This document shows, piece by piece, positions 1-7,897 of a stretch of DNA of 64,000 nt. Positions within the stretch are counted from its first letter, which is position 1. Each line of letters starts with the position of its first letter. The position numbers and the translations under genes are program-made. The notes under the pieces were generated by a model, which saw only the letters and a list, made by a program, of their open reading frames with translations, was not told the origin of the DNA and did no database searches. The DNA is from Cystobacter fuscus DSM 2262. GTDB lineage: Bacteria; Myxococcota; Myxococcia; Myxococcales; Myxococcaceae. The DNA is taken from contig NZ_ANAH02000064.1 in NCBI RefSeq assembly GCF_000335475.2, positions 372,001 to 436,000 of the forward strand, read 5' to 3'.

Positions 1-649
1 TCCGTCCCCCCAGGTGTCGGTGGATGGGTTGGCCCACCCACTGCGTCATCCTCACGGGCAAGGGGAGGGAGAAGGGCCAGAGCCCGGTGGCACCCAAGCC
101 CAACCAGATGGGCAACCCCCAGGGCGCACCGAGGCGATGGCCGAGTTCGTACCCATCATTGAGCCCGATGAAGGCGTCATCCATGCCGTACCCGGCAACG
201 GGGACGATGGGGAGGCCATATTTGATGGCCAGGCGCAGGTAGCCCACCCGCTCGCCCCAGTCCACCCGGTAGCGGTGACGGAAGCTCCGGCAGCCCTCGC
301 GCGTGCCTCCTGGCTGGACGAGGATGTGTTCGCCGCGCGCCACCGCTGCTTCCAACTCCGGCTCATCCCGCGTCAGGAAGCCGAGGCACTCCCTGAACCA
401 GCGCGACACTGGATTCTGGTCGATGGCCCCGTGGATGATGCCGTGGGGGAGGTAGCCCAGTTGCTCGTGCAGGACGACCGTGAGCATGCATTGATCGAAG
501 GCGAGGGGCCGACCATGGTAGGCGACGATGAGCCGTGCTCCTGGCTCGAGCAGTGTCTCCAGACCAATGAGCTGGTAGCGGTGATAGTGACGCAGCAGTC
601 CGAAGGCTGCCAGCCAGGCGGCCTGGGGAAGGTTGCTGGCGCGCCTCAT
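1..649 (-). CDS. Lysophospholipid/diacylglycerol acyltransferase-like protein (3' end outside window)
   Basis: The gene starts with ATG at 649 and runs off the left edge, so only about 216 residues are visible. It is read from the complement and overlaps the stop codon of the upstream ketosynthase gene as ATGA, so the two are probably translationally coupled. Motifs seen are YHGRPLAFD near residue 46, matching the HG...D acyltransferase active-site block, and QPGGTREG near residue 117, resembling the GG-x-R-E block of the DGAT/PlsC-type superfamily. From family knowledge, such proteins move acyl chains from CoA or ACP onto a glycerolipid or another hydroxyl/amine acceptor at the membrane. The acceptor cannot be told from sequence. 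Pairing with a FabH-like enzyme suggests a dedicated lipid or secondary-metabolite role. Family assignment is fairly secure; substrate is unknown. Confidence 0.75.
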   Translation of the reverse strand, partial: MRRASNLPQAAWLAAFGLLRHYHRYQLIGLETLLEPGARLIVAYHGRPLAFDQCMLTVVLHEQLGYLPHGIIHGAIDQNPVSRWFRECLGFLTRDEPELEAAVARGEHILVQPGGTREGCRSFRHRYRVDWGERVGYLRLAIKYGLPIVPVAGYGMDDAFIGLNDGYELGHRLGAPWGLPIWLGLGATGLWPFSLPLPVRMTQWVGQPIHRHLGGR

Positions 650-1656
650 GCGCCTACCCGGTACAAGAGGGCGCCATAGGACACTCCCGCTCCCACGCCG
701 AGCATCAGCACGCGGTCTCCTGGGCGCACCGGGCGGGTGCGCAGGAGCAGATCCAGACTGAAGGGGATGGAGGCCGCCGCCACGCTGCCAATGTCCTCCA
801 CCACGGGCATGAGCCGGGTGGACTCGAAACCGTACCGCTCGGCGATGCCTCGGAGCATCGCCCCATTGGGTTGGTGGGGCAGCACCCACTCGATGTCGTC
901 GAGCCTGACTCTCGAACGCTCCGTGATCTGCGAGGTGGCCCGGTCCAGGACGTCGAAGACCGCGCGAACCATGTCACGGGGAGAGGTATGGAACCGGAAC
1001 CCCTCTGGGCGCCCGGTGAGGAGGGGGTGGTCGATCTGGGTGTCGGGGGGCAGGGTTCCATCGTTGCCGAACGCCACCGCGAGCACGCCCTCGTCCGGCG
1101 TCTGGGCTGGAGCCAGCACCGCGGCCGTGGCCGCATCCCCGAACACGAGATAGGGACGGGGTTCAGTCGGGGCGAGCGCCCGGGAGTTGAACTCCACCGT
1201 GACGATGGCGACCGGGGACAGTCCGGTCACCACCGAGCGCGCGGCGATATCGAAGGCGGACAGGAATCCCATGCAAGCATTGTTGAGATCGAACCCGTCA
1301 CACGAGCCGGAGAGCCCGAGCGCGGCGGCCACCCGGTTCGCGGTGGCGGGGACGAGCGCATCTCCACCGGTCGAGGTGACGAAGAGGATGCGACGCAGCT
1401 CGGTGGCGGCCAGCCCCGCGCGCTTCAGGGCCAGGCGAAGGGCCTGGACTCCCAGGTCGGCCATCCTCGCGCCCGGTGCGGCCCAATGGCGGGTGCGGAT
1501 TCCAGTCTTCTGCTCGATCGCCTGAGGCTCGCATCCCACGGCCCGTGCCAGCTCCGCCGTGGTCACCGCACGCTCAGGGAGCACACTGGCCGTGCCCAGG
1601 ATACGCACCGGCAACATCACGTCTTCGTGCGGGCCCTCCCGCGCCGCTGCCCTCAT
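646..1656 (-). CDS. 3-oxoacyl-ACP synthase III (FabH-like) family protein
   Basis: A 336-residue KAS III-type condensing enzyme. The catalytic Cys is C128 in NNACMGF and the His is H261 in LPHQPN. The third FabH residue, the Asn of the usual GNTSAAS block, is replaced by Ser291 in IGSVAAAS, so this is not a canonical housekeeping FabH. Family members with altered triads often do acyl transfer or specialised condensations. The start at 1656 is supported by AAAGGGG six bases upstream; an internal ATG at 1617 is the alternative and would give a more usual FabH N-terminus. The stop overlaps the start of the following acyltransferase gene, so both products probably act on the same acyl chain. Class is confident, reaction is not. 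Confidence 0.85.
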   Translation of the reverse strand: MRAAAREGPHEDVMLPVRILGTASVLPERAVTTAELARAVGCEPQAIEQKTGIRTRHWAAPGARMADLGVQALRLALKRAGLAATELRRILFVTSTGGDALVPATANRVAAALGLSGSCDGFDLNNACMGFLSAFDIAARSVVTGLSPVAIVTVEFNSRALAPTEPRPYLVFGDAATAAVLAPAQTPDEGVLAVAFGNDGTLPPDTQIDHPLLTGRPEGFRFHTSPRDMVRAVFDVLDRATSQITERSRVRLDDIEWVLPHQPNGAMLRGIAERYGFESTRLMPVVEDIGSVAAASIPFSLDLLLRTRPVRPGDRVLMLGVGAGVSYGALLYRVGA

Positions 1657-1998
1657 GGTCGCCCCTTTGGTGTGTGGCCCACGAAGAGCAGCTTTCCTTC
1701 AGGTGCGCTCCTTTAGCAGTCGCACGAAGGGGCAAGTGTGGTCTTCTGCTCAGCCCCAGCATCAAAACAGGTGGGCGAGGGCGGAGGCACCCGCCAACAC
1801 CTTCGTCGCCTGGCGGTGTGCGGGGGCGTGATGGCCAACCGTTGACGAAGACACGCACGGGCCGTTGGACAGAGGTCACTGCACGGCCCTCCAGGGCCAT
1901 GGCTTGCGCGCTACTGCACGCCTTCTCGCTCGGGTGATTGAGATTCTCGCGCGGTTCAGCACCATGACGGTCCCCTGTCTCACGCGGAAGGACATCTC
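1657..1998. other. Divergent intergenic region
   Basis: A 342-bp non-coding stretch between the ketosynthase gene (leftward) and the SnoaL-like gene (rightward), so it should hold both promoters. It contains a short inverted repeat, GGCCCT-CC-AGGGCC at 1885-1898, which could be an operator. The ribosome-binding site GGAAGGA of the rightward gene lies at its end. No convincing gene or RNA was seen. Confidence 0.5.
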
Positions 1999-2430
1999 AT
2001 GAACGCCCAGCAGGCCCGGGAACTCTACGAGCGGTACCTGACTCGCCTCTATGTCCAGCGCGATGTCGAGAGCATGACGGACTTCTTCTCTCCCGACGTC
2101 GTGGCGCAACCCCTGCCCGCTGGCGTCCCGGCGGGCGTGCCGGGATTGAAGCTCATGGCGCGCGTGTGGTTGGAGTCCTTCTCGGACATTCAATTCACCA
2201 TCCATTCCTTCCTGTATGATCAGGGCATGGTGGCCGTGCGCCTGCTGGTGACGGGCGTGCACACCGGCAGCTTCATGGGCATCGCCCCCACCGGGCGGCG
2301 CGTGGAGATCACCGACCATCCCCACTTCCGGCTGCACGACGGCAAGGTGGTCGAAATCTGGGATCAGCTGGACATGATGTCCCTGCTGCAGCAACTCGGC
2401 GCGCTTCCCTCCGCCGTACAGGCGGCCTGA
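1999..2430 (+). CDS. SnoaL-like / ester cyclase family protein (NTF2-like fold)
   Basis: A 143-residue protein of typical SnoaL-like length. The N-terminal helix (LYERYLTRLYVQRDVESM) is followed by FFSPDVVAQPLP and VPGLKLMARVWLESFSDIQ, a HTGSFMGIAPTGRRVEI strand block, and the terminal VVEIWDQLDMM strand. This order is typical of polyketide cyclase/ester cyclase-like NTF2 domains. Known members include true cyclases and many proteins of unknown role, so activity on a polyketide is only a possibility. GGAAGGACATCTC just upstream of the ATG supports the start. It sits alone, divergent from the ketosynthase/acyltransferase pair, which is suggestive but not proof of a shared pathway. Confidence 0.8.
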   Translation: MNAQQARELYERYLTRLYVQRDVESMTDFFSPDVVAQPLPAGVPAGVPGLKLMARVWLESFSDIQFTIHSFLYDQGMVAVRLLVTGVHTGSFMGIAPTGRRVEITDHPHFRLHDGKVVEIWDQLDMMSLLQQLGALPSAVQAA

Positions 2431-2558
2431 TTTCCCGGTAAAACCTGGGGTACGTGTCAGACCTGACTCCTAGTATCTCCCTTCGTCGGAACGCCCGCGA
2501 CGACAACGTGTTTCGCGGTGCACCAGACGAAGTCAGTTCTTGGAGTCAGGAGAATCCC

Positions 2559-4061
2559 TTGAAGCGTTTTGCACGGAAGGCTTTCACGGCGTCATGGCTC
2601 ACGTTGGCCCTGGTGGGGTGTGGTCCCGAGACGTCGGCTCCCGAGGAGCCGACGGACGGGGCCGGGCCCCTGGCGGAGAAGGGTTCGCCGCTCCCGGAGC
2701 AGGTGCAGGCACTCGCCTCGAGCTGTACGGGACCGAGCACCCTCGTCAGCGGCACCCCGGTGACGAATATCAGTGCCTCGGCGGGCGAGTGGTCCTGCAA
2801 CTACACCCTGAGTGTTCCGTCGGGGGCCACCAAACTCAAGTTCACCACGACCAGTGGTTCCGGGGATGGGGACCTGTACGTGAAGTTCGGCTCCGAGCCG
2901 ACCCTGGGCGTGTATGACTGTATCGCCAATGGGAGCACCAACTACGAGACCTGCGACATCCCCACCGCCCAGGCGGGGACCTACCACGTGAAGGTCTATG
3001 GCAGTAAGGCGTTCTCCGGGCTCAGCCTGACCGGTTCGTTCCTCGCCAGCGGTCCGGCGGGCTGCACCAGCACGACGACGCTCTCCAACGGCGTCCCGGT
3101 GAACAACATCGGCGTGTCGGGGGGAAGCTGGTCGTGCATCTACAGCTTCTATGTCCCGTCGGGGTCGACCCGCGTCACGTTCGTCTCCTCGGGGGGCAGT
3201 GGGGACGGGGACCTGTACGTGCGCTACGGCTCCTCGCCGAACGACACCACCTACGACTGCAAGTCGACGGGCTATGGAACGGATGAGGTCTGCACCATCG
3301 ACATGCCGCGCACGGGCGTCTACTACGCGCGGCTGTATGGCTATGGCACGTTCTCCGGGGCGAGCCTGACGGGCCTGTATTCGCTGACAGGGTATCCCGG
3401 CTGCACCACCACGAGCGCGCTCGTCAACAATACGCCCGTGAGCAACGTGGGGGCACCCGCCAGCACCTTCTCCTGCGACTACACGCTCGAGGTCCCCTCG
3501 GGGGCGACCAGCCTCACGTTCTCGGGCTACGGGGGCTCTGGAGCAAGCTCGCACCTGTATGTGAAGCGGGGCTCCGCGCCGACGCTGTCCTCGTATGACT
3601 GTGCCTCGACGTCGGGCACCTCCACCTGCACCTTCACGTCCCCGCAGGCGGGCACCTGGCATGTGCGGGTCTACAACGCGTCCTCGTCCGGGACGCTCTC
3701 GGGGGTGACGTTGCGAGGGACCTATGTCACGAGCGGCGGTGGCGGGAACGGGGTGCTGGTGAACAACCAGGCGGTCCTCAACCTGTCGGGCGCCACGGGC
3801 TCGTTCAGGTACTGGACCATCACGGTGCCGGACGGCAAGTCCTACCTGGAGGTGACCGCCGAAGGGGGGTCGGGTGACGCCGACCTGTACGTCCGCAAGG
3901 ACCTGCGGCCCGACGAGTCCAACTACGACTGTCGTTCCCTGGCCGGCGGGACCTATGAGCGCTGCTACGAAGGCTCCCCCCTTCCTGGCACCTATTACGT
4001 GATGCTCAAGGGGTACTCGGACTACTCCGGCGTCCAGTTGAAGGCCGTCTACGGCCCTTGA
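2559..4061 (+). CDS. Lipoprotein made of four PPC (pre-peptidase C-terminal) domains
   Basis: Read from a TTG at 2559 because CAGGAGA lies directly upstream and the resulting N-terminus (LKRFARKAF, hydrophobic run, then LVGC) is a classic lipoprotein signal with lipidated Cys21. The frame stays open upstream to an ATG at 2454, but that extension adds no plausible signal. The 500-residue product is four PPC-like beta-sandwich repeats at about 60-165, 167-275, 280-385 and 395-500. Each has a GSGDGDLYV-type strand, a YDC segment and a paired Cys. In other proteins such domains are C-terminal accessories to secreted peptidases and are usually cleaved off. Here no catalytic domain is present, so a binding or surface role is inferred. 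Confidence 0.85.
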   Translation: MKRFARKAFTASWLTLALVGCGPETSAPEEPTDGAGPLAEKGSPLPEQVQALASSCTGPSTLVSGTPVTNISASAGEWSCNYTLSVPSGATKLKFTTTSGSGDGDLYVKFGSEPTLGVYDCIANGSTNYETCDIPTAQAGTYHVKVYGSKAFSGLSLTGSFLASGPAGCTSTTTLSNGVPVNNIGVSGGSWSCIYSFYVPSGSTRVTFVSSGGSGDGDLYVRYGSSPNDTTYDCKSTGYGTDEVCTIDMPRTGVYYARLYGYGTFSGASLTGLYSLTGYPGCTTTSALVNNTPVSNVGAPASTFSCDYTLEVPSGATSLTFSGYGGSGASSHLYVKRGSAPTLSSYDCASTSGTSTCTFTSPQAGTWHVRVYNASSSGTLSGVTLRGTYVTSGGGGNGVLVNNQAVLNLSGATGSFRYWTITVPDGKSYLEVTAEGGSGDADLYVRKDLRPDESNYDCRSLAGGTYERCYEGSPLPGTYYVMLKGYSDYSGVQLKAVYGP

Positions 4062-4220
4062 GCCGACTGTCGCGAGGACCCTCTGGCCGGCCGCGCCAGG
4101 GCCAGTGCCCCCACCACGAAGGACATGGCTTCCTGGCGCACGAGGAGCGGGGTGTCACCGCGCATCATCGACAAGCGTGAGCGGTCATAACCCTCTGGCT
4201 CCCGTCAGAGGTGGTGCGGG

Positions 4221-5465
4221 TCAGGCCTGTGGATGCTGGGCGCTGCTCCTCAGCTCCCGGCGGACCGCCTCGCCTACGCGCTCACCGACCGTCTCCGCCA
4301 CGCGCGCGCGGATCTCCTCGCCGACCCTCTCGCGGATGGCGCTCACGATGCGCTCGGTGTCGATCTGACCGAAGCCGGGCTGGGCGCCCATCCAGGGCTC
4401 ACCCATGCCTGGTTGCTGAGCCCCGCCCAGCACGTCGCGGAGCGAATCGGTCAGCCGCTCCCGGAGCACCTCTTCCAACTGCTCGCGGAGGTTGCGCGCG
4501 AGCCGCTCGTGGAGGGCGTCGACCAGGCGTCCACGAAGGGCGTCCGCGAGGCGCTCGGGCTGGAGCTGGCCATTGCCCTGCGGCCCCATCCGGCGCTCGG
4601 CCATCGCGGAGCGCAGCGCGTCCGCCAACCGCTCCCGGAGCGCTTCACGGACGCGCTCGCGCAGGGCGGTGTGGACCTTCTCGCGGATCCCCTCCACGAT
4701 GCGCTCGCGAATGGTGTCCGCGAGGCGCTCGGGGTCGACCTGGCCGAGGCCCTGCGGCCCCATCCGGCGCTCGGCCACCGCGGAGCGCAGCGCGTCCGCC
4801 AGCCGCTCCTTGAGCGCCTCGCGCACGCGCTCGCGCACGGCGTAGGCGAGCCGCTCGTGGAGTTCATCGGCCAGGCGTCCGCGGATGGCGTCCGCGAGAC
4901 GCTCGGGGTCGACCTGGCCGAAGCCCTGCGGCCCCATCCGGCGCTCGGCCACCGCGGAGCGCAGCGCGTCCGCCAACTGCTCTCGGAGCGCCTCGCGGAC
5001 ACGCTCGCGTACGACGGAGCCGATCCGCTCCCGCAGCGCATCCTCGAGACGGTTGCGGACCTTCTCCGCGAGGCGCTCGGGGTCGACCTGGCCATAGCCC
5101 TGCTGGGCGATCATCCAGTGCTCGACCAGCGCGGTGCGCAGGGCCTCCCCCAGCCGATCCTTGAGGACCTCACGCACGCGCTCGTGCACGCCGGAGCTGA
5201 TGCGATCGCGGATGGCCTCGGAGAGGCGCTTGTGGATGGCGTCCGAGATGTTCTCGGGGTCGAGCAGAACGGGCTGTTCCTGCATCAGCGGCGAGCGCTC
5301 GGCTTGCGCGCAGCGCAGCGCCTCGCCGACGCGCTCGCGAATCTCGTCACCGAGACCATCCTCGAGAGCTGACACGACACGCTCGCGGACCGCATCCGTG
5401 ATGCGCTCCTTGAGAGACTCGCCAATCGCCTGCTGCTCCTGGGTTGAGAACTTTTCGCTGCTCAT
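4221..5465 (-). CDS. Hypothetical protein of seven blocks of exact four-residue amphipathic repeats
   Basis: A 414-residue protein with no family I recognise. The ATG at 5465 is preferred over an upstream in-frame start because the N-terminus MSSEKFSTQEQQ leads directly into the first repeat. Residues 14-57, 73-116, 132-175, 190-233, 248-291, 306-349 and 373-410 each consist of consecutive tetrads starting with I, L, V or M, usually eleven tetrads (44 residues). Tetrads tend to alternate a small acidic type (LADA) with an arginine-rich type (VRER). Blocks are joined by Gly/Pro linkers such as RMGPQGFGQVDPER. No signal peptide, Cys cluster or membrane segment was seen. A long helical, membrane- or nucleic-acid-binding, or filament-forming protein is possible; function is unknown. 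The opposite strand is also open, but only because of the repeats. Confidence 0.75.
   Translation of the reverse strand: MSSEKFSTQEQQAIGESLKERITDAVRERVVSALEDGLGDEIRERVGEALRCAQAERSPLMQEQPVLLDPENISDAIHKRLSEAIRDRISSGVHERVREVLKDRLGEALRTALVEHWMIAQQGYGQVDPERLAEKVRNRLEDALRERIGSVVRERVREALREQLADALRSAVAERRMGPQGFGQVDPERLADAIRGRLADELHERLAYAVRERVREALKERLADALRSAVAERRMGPQGLGQVDPERLADTIRERIVEGIREKVHTALRERVREALRERLADALRSAMAERRMGPQGNGQLQPERLADALRGRLVDALHERLARNLREQLEEVLRERLTDSLRDVLGGAQQPGMGEPWMGAQPGFGQIDTERIVSAIRERVGEEIRARVAETVGERVGEAVRRELRSSAQHPQA
4419..5114 (-). repeat. 174-bp tandem coding repeats inside the tetrad-repeat gene
   Basis: Four successive units of about 174 bp (58 codons) encode residues 118-349 of the tetrad-repeat protein. 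They share near-identical DNA around the linker codons for RMGPQG and the downstream QVDPERLAD, and around LADALRSAVAER. The similarity at DNA level suggests recent expansion by unequal recombination or replication slippage, so copy number could differ between strains. Confidence 0.8.
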
Positions 5466-5630
5466 TGAAGGAACCCCCCCGATACGGTGGAACCGCGGAA
5501 GCGGCAAGCCAGCGGGATGCTCTTGCCGCAACGCATGGATAGGGAAATCCCTTGGATCCCGATATGACCTTCAGGGGAGCGTTCATTGTCGCTCCGATGA
5601 AAGTTCAGAGAGGCTCGTTCACACCGGAAG

Positions 5631-6215
5631 TCATGGGTGGGCGAGGCGTTGCATCGCCCCGCGCACCGCGAGCGCACCCGCCATGATGGAGATGCCGCGG
5701 CTGAGGATTTCCACGCCCACCACGAGCCCCAACGCCCACAGGGTGGAAGCGGGCATCTGGGTGGAGATGCTGACGCCCAGCACTACGGACACGATGCCGT
5801 AGGCGAAGTCCCAGCCCCACCCCGCGTAGCGGTCGACGAGGGAGGTGATGCCCCGGAAGAGCCCGCTGGCGAAGAAGTACCCGGCCAGCAGCAGTGTCAT
5901 CGCCACCAGCCCGGAACCCGGCCGTGAGAGGAGCATCGCTCCCACCACGATGGAGAGGACGCCTCCCAGCAGGAACATCAGGAAGGGGCCCGTCTTGCGG
6001 ACGCGGAAGGCGTGGACGATTTCGAAGACCCCCGCCACCACCAGCATGGAGCCGAAGAAGATGACCGAGGCGACGCTGGTGACCACCACCGCGCCCAGCG
6101 CCACGATGCCAAGCAGGGTGATCAACAGACCCATGACGAAGGGACCCCCCCAGAGTCCCGACATGCTTCGTTGCGGAGTCGTGCCTGAACCGATGTTGGA
6201 GCTAGTGATTGCCAT
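5631..6215 (-). CDS. hdeD: HdeD family membrane protein
   Basis: A 194-residue integral membrane protein with about six hydrophobic segments, the usual size and topology of HdeD (DUF308) proteins. Signature stretches include FGSMLVVAGVFEIVHAFRVR, GVLSIVVGAMLLSRPG and LVVGVEILSRGISIMAGALA, the repeated helix-hairpin pattern of this family. In enterobacteria HdeD is linked to acid resistance at high cell density; in myxobacteria its role is not known to me. It is encoded 165 bp downstream of the tetrad-repeat gene start, on the same strand and upstream in transcription order, so co-expression is possible but not shown. Confidence 0.85.
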   Translation of the reverse strand: MAITSSNIGSGTTPQRSMSGLWGGPFVMGLLITLLGIVALGAVVVTSVASVIFFGSMLVVAGVFEIVHAFRVRKTGPFLMFLLGGVLSIVVGAMLLSRPGSGLVAMTLLLAGYFFASGLFRGITSLVDRYAGWGWDFAYGIVSVVLGVSISTQMPASTLWALGLVVGVEILSRGISIMAGALAVRGAMQRLAHP

Positions 6216-6424
6216 GATGGGCCTCGTGGAGAGTGTTGGATTTCACCCCCACGAATCTGGAAGTGTTCCGCGGGCCCGACAAGCGACGGAAGAGGCCACG
6301 GGAGGGCGGAGGCTCCTTGGGAAGGGGGGAGGGCCGCGTTGCGCGCGGTGGCTCCACCTCTTGCCTGCCGATGCGCTTCACTCGATGCCTGCCTGCCTCC
6401 CACCATGGGGCGATCGAGACTCGT

Positions 6425-7855
6425 CTATTTCGCAATCCACGCCGCGAAGCGCTTGTCGAGCAGTGGAGCCGCCTTGTCGACGGCGTCCCAGCTGTCGTCA
6501 TCGAGCTTCGGCTCGTCGTGACCGAATGGGCCCGCGCGCTTTCCGAACGTCTTCTTGAGGTCGGCCGTAATCCAGAGACCGTTCATGTTGTGGAACCAGC
6601 GCCATGCCACTTCGTGCAGCCCCGGCACATCGCGGAGGTGGTCATCCCAGAGGCCACGCGCAAGCGCCTGCTTCACGAACTCCGACCCCTTCGCCTCGCG
6701 TGTCTCGACCGCCGCGAGCAGCGCACGATGCGCCGGGAACCGCGAGGTGTCGAGCAAGCCTCGTGTCACGGCGTAACCGACGAAGAGCCCGGTCGTGACG
6801 TCTGGATACCGCACGAGCGCGCCCGCGCTCTTCACGGCGAGGGTGACCGTGAGGGACTCCTCGAACGACAACTCGAGCCACACGTGCCCCGCGGTGTCGA
6901 GCGGCCAGGTCCAGTAGGCGACGGTGAGTTCATCCTCGTCCGCGAAGGCGGCCTGGCGACCGGTGGGCGGGCCGAGCAACCGGGTGATCTCCGCTTCCGT
7001 GGTCACCTTCCACGGCACGTCCAGGACATTCTCGCCGATCCCCGCCCTCACCCACGCGGAGCAGACGTAGGGGATGAACGTCTTGGATGTCTTCGGGATC
7101 GGCGGAAAGGCATCGTTCAGGATGTCGTGAGAGAAGACGAGTTCGACGCCGTGCTTCGCCGCCTCGACGTTCACCGAGTCGTTGTTCTCGCTGGTGGACG
7201 GTGGAACCTTCTTGCCGAGCACCCCGGTCACGTAGGCGATGACCTCGGGGGCATCCGCGCGCCGTCCGAGGAGTGACGCCAGCCGCTGCGTCTTCGGGCC
7301 GAGCTTCTTCATCACCGGGGTCGGCGCGAACGTGTGTTCGGCAACGGCCGGCGCCTCCGCCGGGGGAGGGAGCGCGGCGTCGCCGTCGAGCCAGGCCGCG
7401 AAATCGAAGTCCTTCGCCTTCGGCGCCTTGACCTTCTTCGCTTTCAGCCACGAAGCCAGTGCCTTCCGCCCGGACGCCCCCTCTTCGTCGTCGAGCTCGG
7501 CGATCTCCGTCTCCCCCCGAGACCATAGGAGCAGGAACTCCTCGAGGCTGTTCGCTACCGTCCGCGCCTCGCCCTCCGAACCGAGCAGCGCCACCGCGTG
7601 CGGAGCCTTGGCTCCGGTGTTCACGAGCGCGAGCAGCGAACCGTCGGGAAGACTCAGGAACGCGAAGGCGTCGCGGCGAAGCCGGTCCGCCTTCTCGGGG
7701 TTCCACTCCTTCGGAATGGCCTCGGCCACGAGCGCATCGAACCAGCCCAGCGTTCCGTGGAGCTGCTGACCCATCCAGTCGCCGACGTCCTCGAGCAGCG
7801 GAGGAACCTCATGACCGCGTGGCGCCTTGGAGAGCTTGACCGTGTATTTCGCCAT
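6425..7855 (-). CDS. Hypothetical protein with SUKH (SMI1/KNR4)-like N-terminal region
   Basis: A 476-residue soluble protein with no signal peptide. Residues about 60-125 (AFLSLPDGSLLALVNTG, then AVALLGSEGEARTVANSLEEFLLLW) resemble the SUKH/SMI1-KNR4 pattern of a Gly/Pro-rich strand followed by LEEFL. This is a similarity by eye, not a secure match. The middle is Pro/Ala-rich, and the C-terminal half (FSHDILNDAFPPIPKTSKTF onward) is unrecognised but looks like a folded domain rich in Trp. SUKH proteins are often immunity proteins of polymorphic toxins, but no toxin gene is next to this one. It is followed after 42 bp by the hybrid-kinase gene region ending at 7898, which is transcribed towards it. 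Confidence 0.6.
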   Translation of the reverse strand: MAKYTVKLSKAPRGHEVPPLLEDVGDWMGQQLHGTLGWFDALVAEAIPKEWNPEKADRLRRDAFAFLSLPDGSLLALVNTGAKAPHAVALLGSEGEARTVANSLEEFLLLWSRGETEIAELDDEEGASGRKALASWLKAKKVKAPKAKDFDFAAWLDGDAALPPPAEAPAVAEHTFAPTPVMKKLGPKTQRLASLLGRRADAPEVIAYVTGVLGKKVPPSTSENNDSVNVEAAKHGVELVFSHDILNDAFPPIPKTSKTFIPYVCSAWVRAGIGENVLDVPWKVTTEAEITRLLGPPTGRQAAFADEDELTVAYWTWPLDTAGHVWLELSFEESLTVTLAVKSAGALVRYPDVTTGLFVGYAVTRGLLDTSRFPAHRALLAAVETREAKGSEFVKQALARGLWDDHLRDVPGLHEVAWRWFHNMNGLWITADLKKTFGKRAGPFGHDEPKLDDDSWDAVDKAAPLLDKRFAAWIAK

Positions 7856-7897
7856 TCGCGTCAGCTTCGGTCATGGGCTCGATGCCGTAAAGGCTCC

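Noticed and set aside
4419-5114. Regular repeats considered as a CRISPR array
   Set aside because: The unit is 174 bp, wholly in frame and translated; there are no 20-50 bp repeats with unique spacers and no cas genes.
4233-5372. Open frame of 379 codons on the plus strand over the tetrad-repeat gene
   Set aside because: Also repetitive, but only because the DNA repeats are. The minus frame has a natural start and a strict amphipathic design.
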